Shown: piece by piece, positions 1 through 11,710 of the stretch
How the letters are laid out: every line of letters begins with the position of its first letter
Position numbering within the stretch: position 1 is the first letter of the stretch
Source of the DNA: Dasypus novemcinctus
Lineage: Eukaryota > Chordata > Mammalia > Cingulata > Dasypodidae
Assembly: GCF_030445035.2 (NCBI RefSeq)
Contig: NC_080702.1
Coordinates: forward strand, 30,441,843 to 30,505,842
Direction of reading: 5' to 3'
Length of the DNA stretch: 64,000 nucleotides
The notes under the pieces: generated by a model
Seen by the model: the letters and a program-made list of their open reading frames with translations, nothing else
What the model was told of the DNA's origin: nothing
Database searches by the model: none
Translations under genes and position numbers: made by a program

Positions 1-835
1 AATCCTAGGCATTCTCCTTGTATTAGCTTCTCTTGGGTGTCTTATTTTTCCTAAATAAAAGCTTAAGAAGGAAGTCTGGTATTTCTTATTGTTTGGTTTA
101 CTCCTTCCTTAAGGGCTTATCTGTGGTTTTTTTTTTTTTTTACTTGTCTTTCCTTCCTCTTTATCTCCCCACCCATTTTTATGGTTTTTTTTTCCTTTTG
201 TACAGTTAGGTTCTGCCAGCTTGTTTCTTGTTTGCTGTGCTTCCTCAATTTCCTCTTTTCCTTGTGTACTGATTTGGGCTACCAATGCTATCTCTTTTCC
301 TTCCTACATCTTTCTATCTTCCATGTTCTGTTGTTGCTCTTATACTCCACCTGTCTCTGTTTAGCCCCCAATTTTTCTGTCTTTTTATTTCTAACACTTC
401 TATTTTCTATCTTTTACTAACTCTTTATGTTATCATCCTTTCTTTTCTCATTCTCTCATGATCTTGCTAGCCTTGTAATTCATTCTATATTATTCTCCAT
501 ATTCAGTTTCCCATTCCATTGTAGGTACTCCACTTTTTTATTCCTATAACTCTACACTGCTTAGATGAGTTTAATATTCATTCTCTTGGGTCTTATATAT
601 ATCTTCTGCTGACATTTACTGTCAATACTATGATTATACTTCTTATTTTCTTATAACTTTTGTTTTCCCTAGCCATAATCCTTTTTCTTCAAGGAAACTT
701 AGAAAACAACAAGGAAGTAGAATTAGAAGAACAAAGTTTGAGAAGGAAACTTAACACACCTACAAAAACAGCACCTAAATAAAATCTGAGAAAAGAAGGA
801 GATGATAATCAACTGAACAAACCTATTAATACAAA

Positions 836-2093
836 GTGACCAGATGGCAACAAAAAATTACAGACCAAATGAATAATCAGAAAGACTTTGCACAGTCCAA
901 TGAACAAACTAAAAGCAAGGAAGAGGAACAGAACATAGAACAACTAGTCAAAGCTCTCCAAACAAATATCATGGACCAACTTACTGAAGTGAAGGAAGAG
1001 ATTAAGGACATTAAGAAAACAATTTGAGAGCATATTGAAGAAATTTTAAACCTGCACAAAAAGATAGTGGAGGGAAACAGACTTGGCCCAGTGGTTAGGG
1101 TGTCTGTCTACCACATGGGAGGTCCGCAGTTCAAACCCTGGGCCTTCTTGACCCGTGTGGAACTGGCCCATGTGCAGTGCTGATGCTCACAAGGAGTGCC
1201 CTGCCACGCAGGGGTGTCCCCCACGTAGGGGAGCCCCACGCTGGCCCATGTGCAGTGCTGATGTGCGCAAGGAGTGCCACCCCCTGTAGGGGAGCCCCAC
1301 ATTCTAGGAGTGTGCCCCATAAGGAGAGCCACCCAGTGCGAAAGAAAGTGCAGCCTGCCCAGGAATGGCACCGCCCACACTTCCTGTGCCACTGACGACA
1401 ACAGAAGCGGACAAAGAAACAAGATGCAGCAAATAGATACAGAGAACAGACAACCGGGGGAGGGGGAAATTAAATAAATAAATCTTTAAAAAAAAGATAA
1501 TGGATATGATGGTGATGAATGGTTAACATTCAAGAATAAAAAGTACACTCAGCATATAACAACAGATCTTAAGAAGCAGAAGAAAGAATTAGTTATGTGG
1601 AAGATGGTATATCTGAAATCAAACAGATTGTAGTATTGATAGATTAAAAAGATAGAAAAAATATAGCATGGACTTTGAGTTTTGAATGACAAGGAAGCAC
1701 AGTGCACCCCAAACAGTATAAACATCAACAAGTTACCCCAAGACATATATTTGCCAAATTATCTGGAGTTCAAGACAAAGAGAAAATACTGAATGAATCA
1801 AGAAAAAAGGAAACCATCACATAAAAGGGAAGCTCAATAAAATTAAGTGTTGATTTCTCATCTGAAATCATGGAGGAAAGAAGGCAATGGAATGACATAT
1901 TCAAGGTACTAAAATTAAAAAAATCCAGTGAAAAATATTCAATCCACCAAAGATGGCATTGAAACATGACAGAGAGTTCAATATTTTCACAGATAAACAG
2001 AAACTAAGACAGTATGCCTATAAGAAATCTGCCCTTCAAGAAATACTAAATTGAGTTCTTCAGAAGGAAAGAAAGAGTTGAAGGAGAGTGCAA
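836..2093 (+). pseudogene. L1 copy A ORF1 pseudogene
   Basis: This is the remnant of the L1 RNA-binding protein ORF1p (coiled coil, RRM, C-terminal domain), which normally coats L1 RNA in cytoplasmic particles. The start codon has become GTG, and the reading frame following it is open only to 1027. A SINE at 1072-1490 then splits the gene. The C-terminal part (about 1855-2093) still matches the intact ORF1 at 62632-63600, for example the region after the Met-Glu-Ala-Arg-Arg-Gln-Trp equivalent, but with stops. No functional product is expected. Confidence 0.85.
1072..1490 (+). mobile_element. DAS-type tRNA-derived SINE with target duplication
   Basis: The head is tRNA-like: box A (TGGCCCAGTGGTTAGG) and box B (GGTCCGCAGTTCAAACCC) together form an internal RNA polymerase III promoter. 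The body is GC-rich, followed by a tail (AAATAAATAAATCTTTAAA). An imperfect 14-base target duplication flanks it: aaaaagatagtgga at 1058-1071 and aaaaagataatgga at 1491-1504. The body carries an internal tandem duplication of about 70 bases (from about 1165 and again from about 1242). It is inserted in ORF1 of L1 copy A. Confidence 0.93.
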
Positions 2094-2157
2094 GAACAAC
2101 AAAAAGACAACAAGAGAAATAAAAACAACATATAATATACAAAAATGGAAAGAAAAT

Positions 2158-5100
2158 ATGGCTAATATAAATAATTACTTGAGAATAATAATACTGAATG
2201 TTAATGGATAAAACTCACTTGTGAAGAGACATAGATTGGCGGAATGGATAAGGAAATATGACCCATCTATATGATGTCTACAAGAAACTCATCTTAGACC
2301 CAGGGATTCAAGAAGGATGAAAATGAATGACTGGAAAACAATCATGCAAGGAAACAATAACCAAAAAAGGGCAGGAGTAGCGATACTAATATCAGACAAA
2401 ATAGACTTTAAGCGCAAAACTATCGTGAGAGACAAAGTTGGACACTAGATGTTAGAAAATTGGGTAATCTTTCAAGAAGAACGATCATAAATGTTTATGC
2501 ACCTGATCAGGGCACCTCAAAATATGTGAGGCAAACCCTGGAAAAACTAAGGGAGGAATAGATGCCTCTACAATTATAGTGGGGGACTGTAATCCTCATT
2601 ATCACCATTAGACATAATAGCTCAACAAAGAATCAATAAAGAAACAAAGAATTTGAATATTATATTAGAGGATCTGGACCTAATAGACATATACAACATG
2701 ACACTGAAATTCAGCAGAATACATATTCTTCTCAAGTGCGATGGATCATGCTCCAAGACAGACCACCTGCTAGGCCACAGAGAAAGCCTCAATGAATTCA
2801 TAAAGATTGAAGTCATACAAAATAATTTTTCTGACCACAGTGAATTGAAGCTGGAAATCTTCAAGGGCCAGAGAAACAGATTAGGGACAATGATATGGAA
2901 GTTAAGCAACAAAAACTTAGACAAATATTGGGTGAAGGAGTAAGACTCAAAATAAATAGTAACTGCCTTGAAACCAATGAAAATGACACCACAACTTATC
3001 AAAACTTATGGGATACAGCAAAAGCTGTACTGAGAGGGAAATTCATAGCCATAGATGCATACATTTAAAAAAATAAAAAAAAGAGCTAAATTAAAGACCT
3101 TACTCTACACTTGGAGGAATTAGTAAGAAGAAAACAATAAACTAACCCAAAAGGAAGAAGAAAGAAAGAAAGAACAAAGATCATAGCAGAACTAAATGAA
3201 ATTGAAAAAAAGAGAAAGCACCAGGAAAAATAAAGAAAACAAAGAGTTGGTTCTTTAAGAAGATCAATTAAATTGACAAAGCCTTAGGTAGATTTATAAC
3301 AAAAAAAGAAACAAGATGCAAATGCACAAAATACGAACTGAGAAAGGTGGTATCACCACTAATCTGACAGAAATAAAGATTATGATAAGAGGATACTTTA
3401 AAAAACTATACGCTAACAAGAAGACAATTTAGTGGAAATGGAAAAATTCCTAGAAACACATAACCAGCCTACAAGGATGAAAGAAGAAATTGGTGATCTC
3501 AACAAACAATGACAAGTAAAGGAATAGAAACAGTCATTAAAAACCTCCCACCTGAGAAGAACCTCGGGCCATATGGCTTCACTGATGGATTCTAACAAAT
3601 ATTCCAGAAAGAACTAACACCAATCTTGTTTAAACTCTTAAAAAATTTGAAATAGAAAGAACATTGCCTAACTCATTCTGTGATGCCAACATCACCCTAA
3701 TACCAAAGCCAAAGACACCACAAGAAAGGAAAACTACATACCAATCTTTCTACTGAACCTAGATGCTAAAATCCTCAAGAAAATACTTGCTAATCATATT
3801 CAACAACACATCAAATGAATTACACACCATGACCCAGTGAGCTTCATCCCTGGCATGCAGGGATGGTTCAACATAAGAAAATCCATCACCACATAAACAG
3901 ATTGAAAGAAAAATTCTTATGCTCATGTCAATAGATGCAGTAAAAGCATTTGACAAAATACAGCATTTCCTGATAAAAACAACAAAAGATAGGAATTGAA
4001 GGAAACTTTCTGAGCAAGGTCAAGAGTAAATAAGCTAAAGCAGCTGTGGCTCAGTCAGATAAACTCCCATCTGCCATATAAGAGGCTCTTGGTTCATGTC
4101 CCTAGGCCTCCTTGTGAAGGCAGGCTCATCCGCACATCACAGAGCACCACCCTGCCTGCAGATGCCATGGAGAGCTGACTCAGGAAAGTGATCCAATAAA
4201 AGAAGGGAGACAAGGGAGAACACAGAAAAGCCCTCAGCAAATGGACACAGAGAGCAGATAGCAAGCAAGCTGCAATGAGGGGAAAGGGAAATAAATAAAT
4301 GAAGACACAGAAGAATGTACAGTGAATGAACACAGAGAATAGACAGCACACACACATGCACACAAAAGCTGCAAAAGGGGGGGTATTAAAAAAAAGAGTA
4401 CATATGAAAATCGCATAGCTAACATAATTAACAATGGTGAAATCCTAAAATATTTCCCTCTAAGATCAGGAACAATACAAGGATGCCCACTATCACACCT
4501 GCTGTTTAATGTTGTGTTAGAAATATGTGGTTGAGCCCTAGGGCAAGAAACGAATATAAAAGGCATCGAAATTTGAAAGGAAGAATTCAAAATTACACTA
4601 TTTGCAGATGACATGATCCTAAACATAGAAAGCCCTGAGAAATCTACAACAAAGCTTCTAGAACTTACAAAAGAATTCAGTAATGCACAGGTTATAAGAT
4701 AATTGTGTGAAAATCAGTAGCATTTCTGTATACCAATAATGAGTAATCTGAGGAGGAAATGAAATAAAAAACAATTACAATAGTAAATAAAAAAAGCAAA
4801 TACCTAGGAATAAATTATCTAAACATGTAAAAGACTTATACACAGAAAGCTACACAACACTGTTAAAGAAAATCAAAGACTAAAATAAATGGAAGAATAT
4901 TCCCTGCTCATGGACAGGAAGGCTATATAGCATTAAGATATTTATCCTACTAAAACTGATCTACAGATTTAATGCACTCCCAATAAAAATAAACAGAGCA
5001 TTTTTTAATGAACTGGAAAAACTAACAATAAAATTTATTTGGAAGGAAAATAGGCCCCAAATAGCCAAAGACATATTGTAAAAAAAAATTGGAGGAATCA

Positions 5101-6306
5101 AACTACTTGACTTTAAAACAAACAAATAAAGCTATAATGGACAAAATGGCATGGTATTAGAACAAGGATAGTCATACTGACCAATGGAACCGAATCAAGA
5201 GTTCTCATATAGATGCTCACATGTACAGTCATCTAATATTTGACAAGGTCACCAAGCCCACTCTACTGGGAGACAATGACCTCTTAAACAAATGGTTCTT
5301 GTAGAACTGGATATCCATATGCAAAAGAATGAGAGGAAACCATCTCACATCTTATACAAAAATCAACTCAAGATGAAACAAACATGTAAATATAAGAGCC
5401 AAGACAATAAAGACCTCAGAAGACAATGTAGGGAAGCATCTACAGGACCTTTTAATATGAAATAGTATCATGAACTTCACACCCAGAGCATGAGCAGAGA
5501 AAGAAAAAATTAGATAAATGGGACCTCCTCAAAATTAAAGCCTTTTGCACATCAAAGGAGTTTGTCAAGAAAGTTAAAAGACAGCATACTCAATGGGAGA
5601 AAATATTTGGTAACCATATATCTGATAGGAGCCTAATATCCAGCATATATAAAGAAATACTATATATTGAAAATAAAAAGACAAACATCCTATTTTAAAA
5701 ATGGACAAAAGATTTGAACAGATACTTCTTCAAAGAAGAAATAGAAATGGCTAAAAAGCACATGAAAAAGTGCTTAACATCACTAGCTATTATGGAAATG
5801 GAAATAAAAACTACAATGAGATACTATCTGACACTCATTAGTCTGGCAGCTATTAAAAATTCAGAGGACTGCGAGTGTTGGAGAGGATGTGGAGGAATAG
5901 GAACCTTCATCCACTGGTGGTGGGAATGTAGAATGGTCCAGCCATTGTGAGGACAGTTTGGCCATTCCTCAAAAAACTAGCTATAGATTTTCCATATGAC
6001 CCAGCAATTCCACTATTGGGTATATACCCAGAAGATCTGAAAACAAGGACATGAACCGATATATGCACACCAATGCTCATAGCAGCATTATTCACTACTA
6101 CCAAAAGTTGGAATCAACTCAAATGCCTATCAACAGAAGAATGGATAAACAAAATGTGGTATATACAAACAACGGAATTCTGCACAATTGCAAGAAGGAA
6201 TACAGTACTAAAACATGTGGTACCATGCATGAATCTTGAGGATCTTATGTTGAGTGAAGCAAGCCAGGCCCTGAAGGACAAATACTACATGACCCCTCTG
6301 ATATGA
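2158..6306 (+). pseudogene. L1 copy A ORF2 (endonuclease/reverse transcriptase) pseudogene
   Basis: ORF2p normally nicks target DNA with an APE-like endonuclease and copies RNA by target-primed reverse transcription. The start (ATGGCTAATATAAATAAT) is at 2158 and the family stop at 6304-6306. Recognisable pieces are the endonuclease N-terminus (about 2190-2300), the [14 protein letters not shown] endonuclease end (about 2830), a decayed finger/palm region, the FADD motif (near 4600) and the zinc-knuckle-like C-terminus (about 5860-5950). Frameshifts and stops occur throughout, and a SINE splits it at 4032-4394. Confidence 0.9.
4032..4394 (+). mobile_element. Older tRNA-derived SINE, distinct subfamily
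   Basis: The head reads AGCTGTGGCTCAGTCAGATAA, and a box B-like GGTTCATGTCC follows. This fits a Pol III tRNA-type promoter that differs from the common SINE of this window. The tail is AAATAAATAAATG followed by a degenerate second A-rich stretch. The flanks repeat aagagtaaata (about 4022-4032) and aagagtacata (about 4396-4406), a diverged target duplication within ORF2 of L1 copy A. It is more diverged than the other SINEs. I cannot name the subfamily. Confidence 0.75.
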
Positions 6307-8645
6307 ATTAAGCCTATCATGCTGTCTCAGAGACCCAGAGACTGGAAGATAGGCTTACTGGAAATAGGGTGGGAGAGTTTGGGAGCTGATGCCCACATGG
6401 GCAAAATCTATGATAAAGTGGAGGTAAGTTGTTGTGCAGTGAAGAGATATGTTGGGGGCTCAGAGATACTATCATGTTGTGCTTTTCAAGCTTGAGGAGG
6501 CTAGGGTTGGGAAGATGGCTCACATGTTCCAAGAAGTTGGGACAAGTGTTGAAGGGGAGCAGATGAACATTGGAGAATGTTGGGTATGTGGTTGAAAGTA
6601 TATTGATGAGAAGACTTTAGGAAATACAATAAGGAAGGGTTACTGGTAAGATGTTTGACAGGGGGCATCTGGCACAGGGTGCACATGGGGCAGACTTCTA
6701 GGGAGTGTAAAAATGCTCCTCATGTAATATTGTTGTGTATCAGTGGGTGGTGACTCATACAATGAGTAGGAATGTCTTATAACCCCATTCTGGGGAGGTC
6801 TGTGTTTTTCAAAGAGAGGGGAGGGTGTCTCTTAAGAGCATGAGTAGCTCACAATTGTGCGTCAAAATCTTACCACTAATTTTAGTCCTTATCTTACATT
6901 TGGTTTATTTTTCCCCTGACCCACACTATTATTATTTTGTAAATATATTTTTACTACAGAAGTGGTAAACTTACAAGACAATCATGCACATGTGCAGAAC
7001 TCCCAAACAACACCTCCATCTATCAACACATCACACTATGGTGGAACATTTGTTAGAGATAAGATAATATCATCTGATATTTACCACATCCATAGCATAT
7101 ATTTGGAACACATTTTACATACTGCCCCATTATCAGTGCAGTACATCTTTGGTTTAAATGCAAGAACATTATATTATTACTGCTAACCACAGTCCATAGG
7201 TCACTCCAGTTGTATTTTTCCCATGCATCTCCATATTCCCACCACCTTGCAGTAGTGATGTACATTTGTTCTAGGTTGTAAATTACACTTTTGCATCTCT
7301 ATCATCAACAATTCACAATTCTCATCCACCTCTTGGTTTACTGTGCTATTCGGTTCCTAGATAATTCTCTAGCATTCTGTCAACTGGCATTTACATCCCT
7401 AGATGTAAATGCTCCCCATTTATAAACTAGCTGTTACTCACTATTTGTTACCATCCACTCTATACATTTCCACACTTTTACAGGAATGCTAATTAAAACC
7501 TCTACATAACATTAAACATCAGTAGTCCATCTCAGTCCTCCTAACTCCTTTAAGACTCCACAACGTACCACCAAGTCTGGAATATATTTTCCTATAATTT
7601 CTTCTAGAATTTTTATGGTTCTTGCTTTTATTTTTAGGTTTTTGATCGATTTTGAGTTAATTTTTAGAAAAGGTGTGAGATAGGAATTCTCTTTACTTTT
7701 TTTTTTTTTGGCTATGGATATTCATTTCTTTCAGCACCATTTGTTGAATGGGCTGTCCTTCCTGAGCTATGTGATTTTGACAGGCTAGTCAAAAATCTCT
7801 GGACCATAAATGTCAGGCTCTGTCTCTAAACCATTAATTTGGTTCCATTGGTCTATGTGTCTCTCTTTATGCCAGACCATGCTGTTTTTTTTTTTTTTTT
7901 AATCACTATAGCTAGGTAACATGAATTAAAATCAGGGGATTAGGATTTGCTTTTCTTTTTTAAGATGTTTCTGATTCTTCCTTATCCCTTATCCTTCCAA
8001 ACTAATTTGATACTTGTGTTTTCAATTTTAAAAATGCTGGCAGAATTTTTACCAGGATTGCATTGAATCTGTATATCAGTTTGAATAGAATTGACATCTT
8101 AATGATATTTATTCTTCCAATCCATGAGCATGGAATGTTCTTCCAGGTATTTAGGCCTTTTAAAATTTCTTTTAACACTGAATTGCAGTTTTCTAAATAT
8201 AAGTGCTTTACATTGTTGGTTAAGTTTATTCCTTACTACTTGAGTTTTATGTGTCCTATTTTATTTTCACCGCTCTTTTGGCATGTTTAGCTACTTTTAC
8301 TGATATAATCTTCATTTCTAGACTTTCTTCCAGGCCTCTCTCTCCTGTCTTTTCAGGCTCTAGCAAACCTTTTAGTATTTCCTGAAATATTGTCCCTTGG
8401 TTTGAAATTCTCTGTTTCTGTTTATCTGTGAATACTCTAAACTCTCCCTCATTTTTTAAAAAAGATTTATTTATTTCTCTCCCCTTCCACCCCCCCACCC
8501 CAGTTGTCTGCTCTCTTTGTCTATTTGTTGCATCTTCTTTGTTCACTTCTGTTGTTGTCAGTGGCACAGGAATCTGTGTTTCCTTTTGTTGCATCATCTT
8601 GTTGTGTCAGCTCTCCATGTGTGCAATCTGTGTTTCCTTTTTTTT

Positions 8646-8734
8646 AAAAGAAGAATTTGCTAGAAATGAACCCTGAGGAAAGTCATACATTAGAACTTTT
8701 AGAGCCAAGACTTTATTTTCTTATTTTTTAAAGA
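8646..8734 (-). other. SINE 3' transduction ending at a Pol III terminator
   Basis: On the minus strand this non-SINE segment follows the A-rich SINE tail and ends in CTTCTTTT followed by eight A. The TTTT is a canonical RNA polymerase III stop. The A-run sits next to the target duplication. The simplest reading is read-through transcription of a source SINE into its flank up to the first T4, followed by L1-mediated insertion. The source locus is not in the window. Confidence 0.65.
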
Positions 8735-9078
8735 TTTATTTATTTATTTATTTCTCTCCCCTCCCCCCCCACCCCGGTTGTCTGTTCTCTGTGTCTATTT
8801 GCTGCATCTTCTTTGTCTGCTTCTTTTGTTGTCAGCAGCATGGGAATCTGTGTTTCTTTTTGTTGCATCATCTTGTCGCATCAGCTCTCTGTGTGTGCGG
8901 CACCATTCCTGGACAGGCTGCACTTTCTTTTGCACTGGGCGGCTCTCCTTATGGGGCGCATTCCTTGCATGTGGGGCTCCCCTATGCTGGGGACACCCCT
9001 GTGTGGCACGGTACTCCTTGCGCGCATCAGCACTGCTCATGGGCCAGCTCCACATGGGTCAAGGAGGCCCAGGGTTTT

Positions 9079-11710
9079 TTTTTTTTTTTTTTACTTTATT
9101 ATTATTTTTTTAATTGAATTTTTTTTCTTTTTTTTTTATTGACTTTGTAATAATATTACATCAAAAATATATATGTGAGGTCCCATTCAACCCCGCTCCC
9201 CCACCCCCCTCTCCCCCCCCAACAACACTCGTTCCCATCATCATGACACATCCATTGGATTTGGTAAGTACATCTTTGGGCACCTCTGCACCTCATAGTC
9301 AATGGTCCACATCATGGCCCATACTCTCCTCCATTCCATCCAGTGGGCCCTGTGAGGATTTACAATGTCCGGTGATTGCCTCTGAAGCACCATCCAGGGC
9401 AGCTCCATGTCCCAAAGACACCTCCACCTCTCATCTTTTCCTGCCTTTCCCCATACCCATCGTCCACCATGTCCACTTTTCTCAATCCAATACCACCTCT
9501 TCTATGTGGACATTGGATTGGTTGTGTCCATTGCACCTCTATGTCAAGAGGAGGCTCAAATTCCACATGGATGCTGGATGCAATCCTCCCATTTTCAGTT
9601 GTAATCACTCTAGGCTCCATGGTGTGGTGATTGTCCTTCTTCAACTCCATCTTAGCTGAGTGTGGTAAGTCCAATAAATCAGATTGTAGGTGCTGGAGTC
9701 TGTTGAGGCTCAGGACCTGGCTATCACATTGTCAGTCCAGAGATTCAAATCCCCTAAATATATCTTAAATCCCAACGTTAACTGCACCTCCAGCACATTA
9801 GCATGAAAGTCTTATGAAGGGAGATCCCATCTGAGTCCAGATTCATCACACATAAACACCATTTCCAAAGAGGGGCCATCTGCCCTGGTAGTTAACCCCA
9901 TCGGCCATGGCCATAACTCTCATGGGTCTCTTTAGCCTTCAAAGGAACCAGTATCTGGGGGTTGTATCTGCTTTATCTGTCTCTCTGACTCTGCTCAGTT
10001 GTGCATGAGGGCAATCCTTCTGCCAGCCTCCAGACTCTTTTTTAGAAACTCGTAGCCATATAAACTCATTTCTCCTTTCCATTTCCCCCTTACTTTAGGT
10101 TAAACAGCATTTTAAAGTCATGTTATTTTATGTAGACATGGATATTCTGCTGATCCACATTGAACCTTCCGTATAAGGTCCTTTTCCAGTTGCATCATCA
10201 GTTGGTATTTGATAGTGGTCCCTCGTTGCCAGGGAGGCTCATCCCCAGGTGTCATGTCCCACGCTGGAGGGAAGGCATTGCATTTACATGCTGAGTTTGG
10301 CTTCGAGACTGGCCACATTTGAGTAACATGAAGGCTGACAGGAGGAAATTCCCAGGCACAATGTTGCTCTAGGCCTTGTTCTTATTTTAGGTTTATCAGC
10401 TCACAAGCATAGTCATTAGCATCAGGGGCTCACTGTTGAACCCTCACTCCCTCCAGGTCCCCGCCGCTGTACCTGGGAGACTGTCGCTGCTCCCCTAGGG
10501 ACCGCGGCAGAGCACCACTGGCCAGGAACCCAGTACCCCCCCTGCTGTGGTTTTTAATTGTTGCCACTATGAGTATATCCAATCATTACCATGCCCCCTG
10601 GACATATGTTCTGTACAGCTCCCTGTCAGTCATATATCACCTGTCATTGGTATCCCATACCAGTATCGCTCCATTGCCATTGTTGAAACACTCTGTGGTC
10701 CAGAACTCCCCGAAATTTGAAGCCCAATATAATGTCATGGTCCCTTACTAGGGAATGGTATATAGCGATGGGTTTAAAGGATGGATAAAGAACTTGGATA
10801 AAGTTAGATAAAGAACTTAGATAAAGAATGTTGACTTGAAAAAATTCCACATCCTATCCTTTTTTTTTTTTTTTTTCTTCCCCCCCCCCCTAATTATTCA
10901 GCATTTCTTCACAGGAGTCCTAGACCACAGCAATGCATATATATAATATACAGCACTCCCATACATCCACCACAAAACCTTTTTCCTTCCACAGCGATAC
11001 TCTTACACCCTTTTCACATCATATTTACTTAAGGTGATGTACAGAGTCTGAGATATTAGCTTTCTAACAAGGTAATATCTGTGCTTACATTATGGTGCAT
11101 ACTTTAGGATACACAGTTCTTTACATTTTTAGTTATCCTATGTTTTACATTATGGTTTACATTATCAGTCTGTCATCTCCTATATGTTATGGTGTAATAT
11201 TACATGTTTTATATCCATCCTTGTGTACTCTCAAAAAACTCCTCTCTTGCCCCCCTTTTACTTTGGTTCCACACATTTAACGTCCATTTTCCCTTCCACC
11301 TTGGTGCCCACAGTGACAGCCAACCTTCGTTTCCTGAGGAGCCACTTCCAGAAATAGATGGAATAGTGTTCAGGGCCTAACTTGCTCAACTGCCCCAATG
11401 CCCTGGGAGCCACCCTTTCTCTCGAGGGATACAGTTCCCTCTATTTGGTGGCATTAGTCCTCCCCAGGATGTGGGTCCACCCCCACTCTCACTACTTGGG
11501 ATTTTACCCCATGGTGTCACCCACTCTGGCAGAATGAGCATTTAGGCATTCCCCAGGAGCCCGTCCTGCATCAGACCCTCCCCTCCGAGCATTCTAAACA
11601 GGTAACCCTCTTTATTATATTTTGATATGATTTTCTCGGCATTTTACTCTCCACCACCTCCTGACCCTCTCCTGTGTTCGTATGCTCCCCCTCCCTCCCC
11701 CCACTTTTGA
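9079..11710 (-). mobile_element. L1 3' end (3' UTR only), inserted in the inner SINE
   Basis: The antisense L1 3' terminus lies at the left (poly-T, then TTATTGACTTTGTAATAATATTAC) and continues for 2.6 kb through sequence matching the 3' UTR of the full-length L1 at 29490-32310 read in reverse. A perfect 15-base target duplication, gaggcccagggtttt, flanks it at 9064-9078 and 11711-11725. The element is 5'-truncated inside its own 3' UTR, so it carries no coding sequence. It lacks a block of about 70 bases present in older copies. Together with the two SINE layers and HAL1 it completes a four-level nest. Confidence 0.93.

Larger units (their letters stand above)
1..6850 (+). mobile_element. 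L1 retrotransposon, copy A, decayed, 5' end outside window
   Basis: This is a LINE-1 element on the plus strand. It runs from a pyrimidine-rich 5' UTR (to about 835) through ORF1, ORF2 and the first part of the 3' UTR. Each part aligns by eye to the better preserved copies at 21479-32320 and 59302-64000. Many stops and frameshifts show it is long dead. Two SINEs interrupt it (1072-1490 and 4032-4394). The 3' UTR stops after roughly 540 bases, where the family normally continues for about 2.8 kb, and it abuts a HAL1-like element in the opposite orientation. The exact 3' limit is uncertain by some tens of bases. Confidence 0.9.

Noticed and set aside
1108..1422. 100-codon class frames over SINEs (also at 8778, 11728, 17107, 47560)
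   Set aside because: GC-rich SINE bodies give accidental frames on both strands, with no conserved protein.
9114..9659. 181-codon plus-strand frame
   Set aside because: It lies antisense to an L1 3' UTR fragment and begins in a T-rich tail. It has no protein motif.
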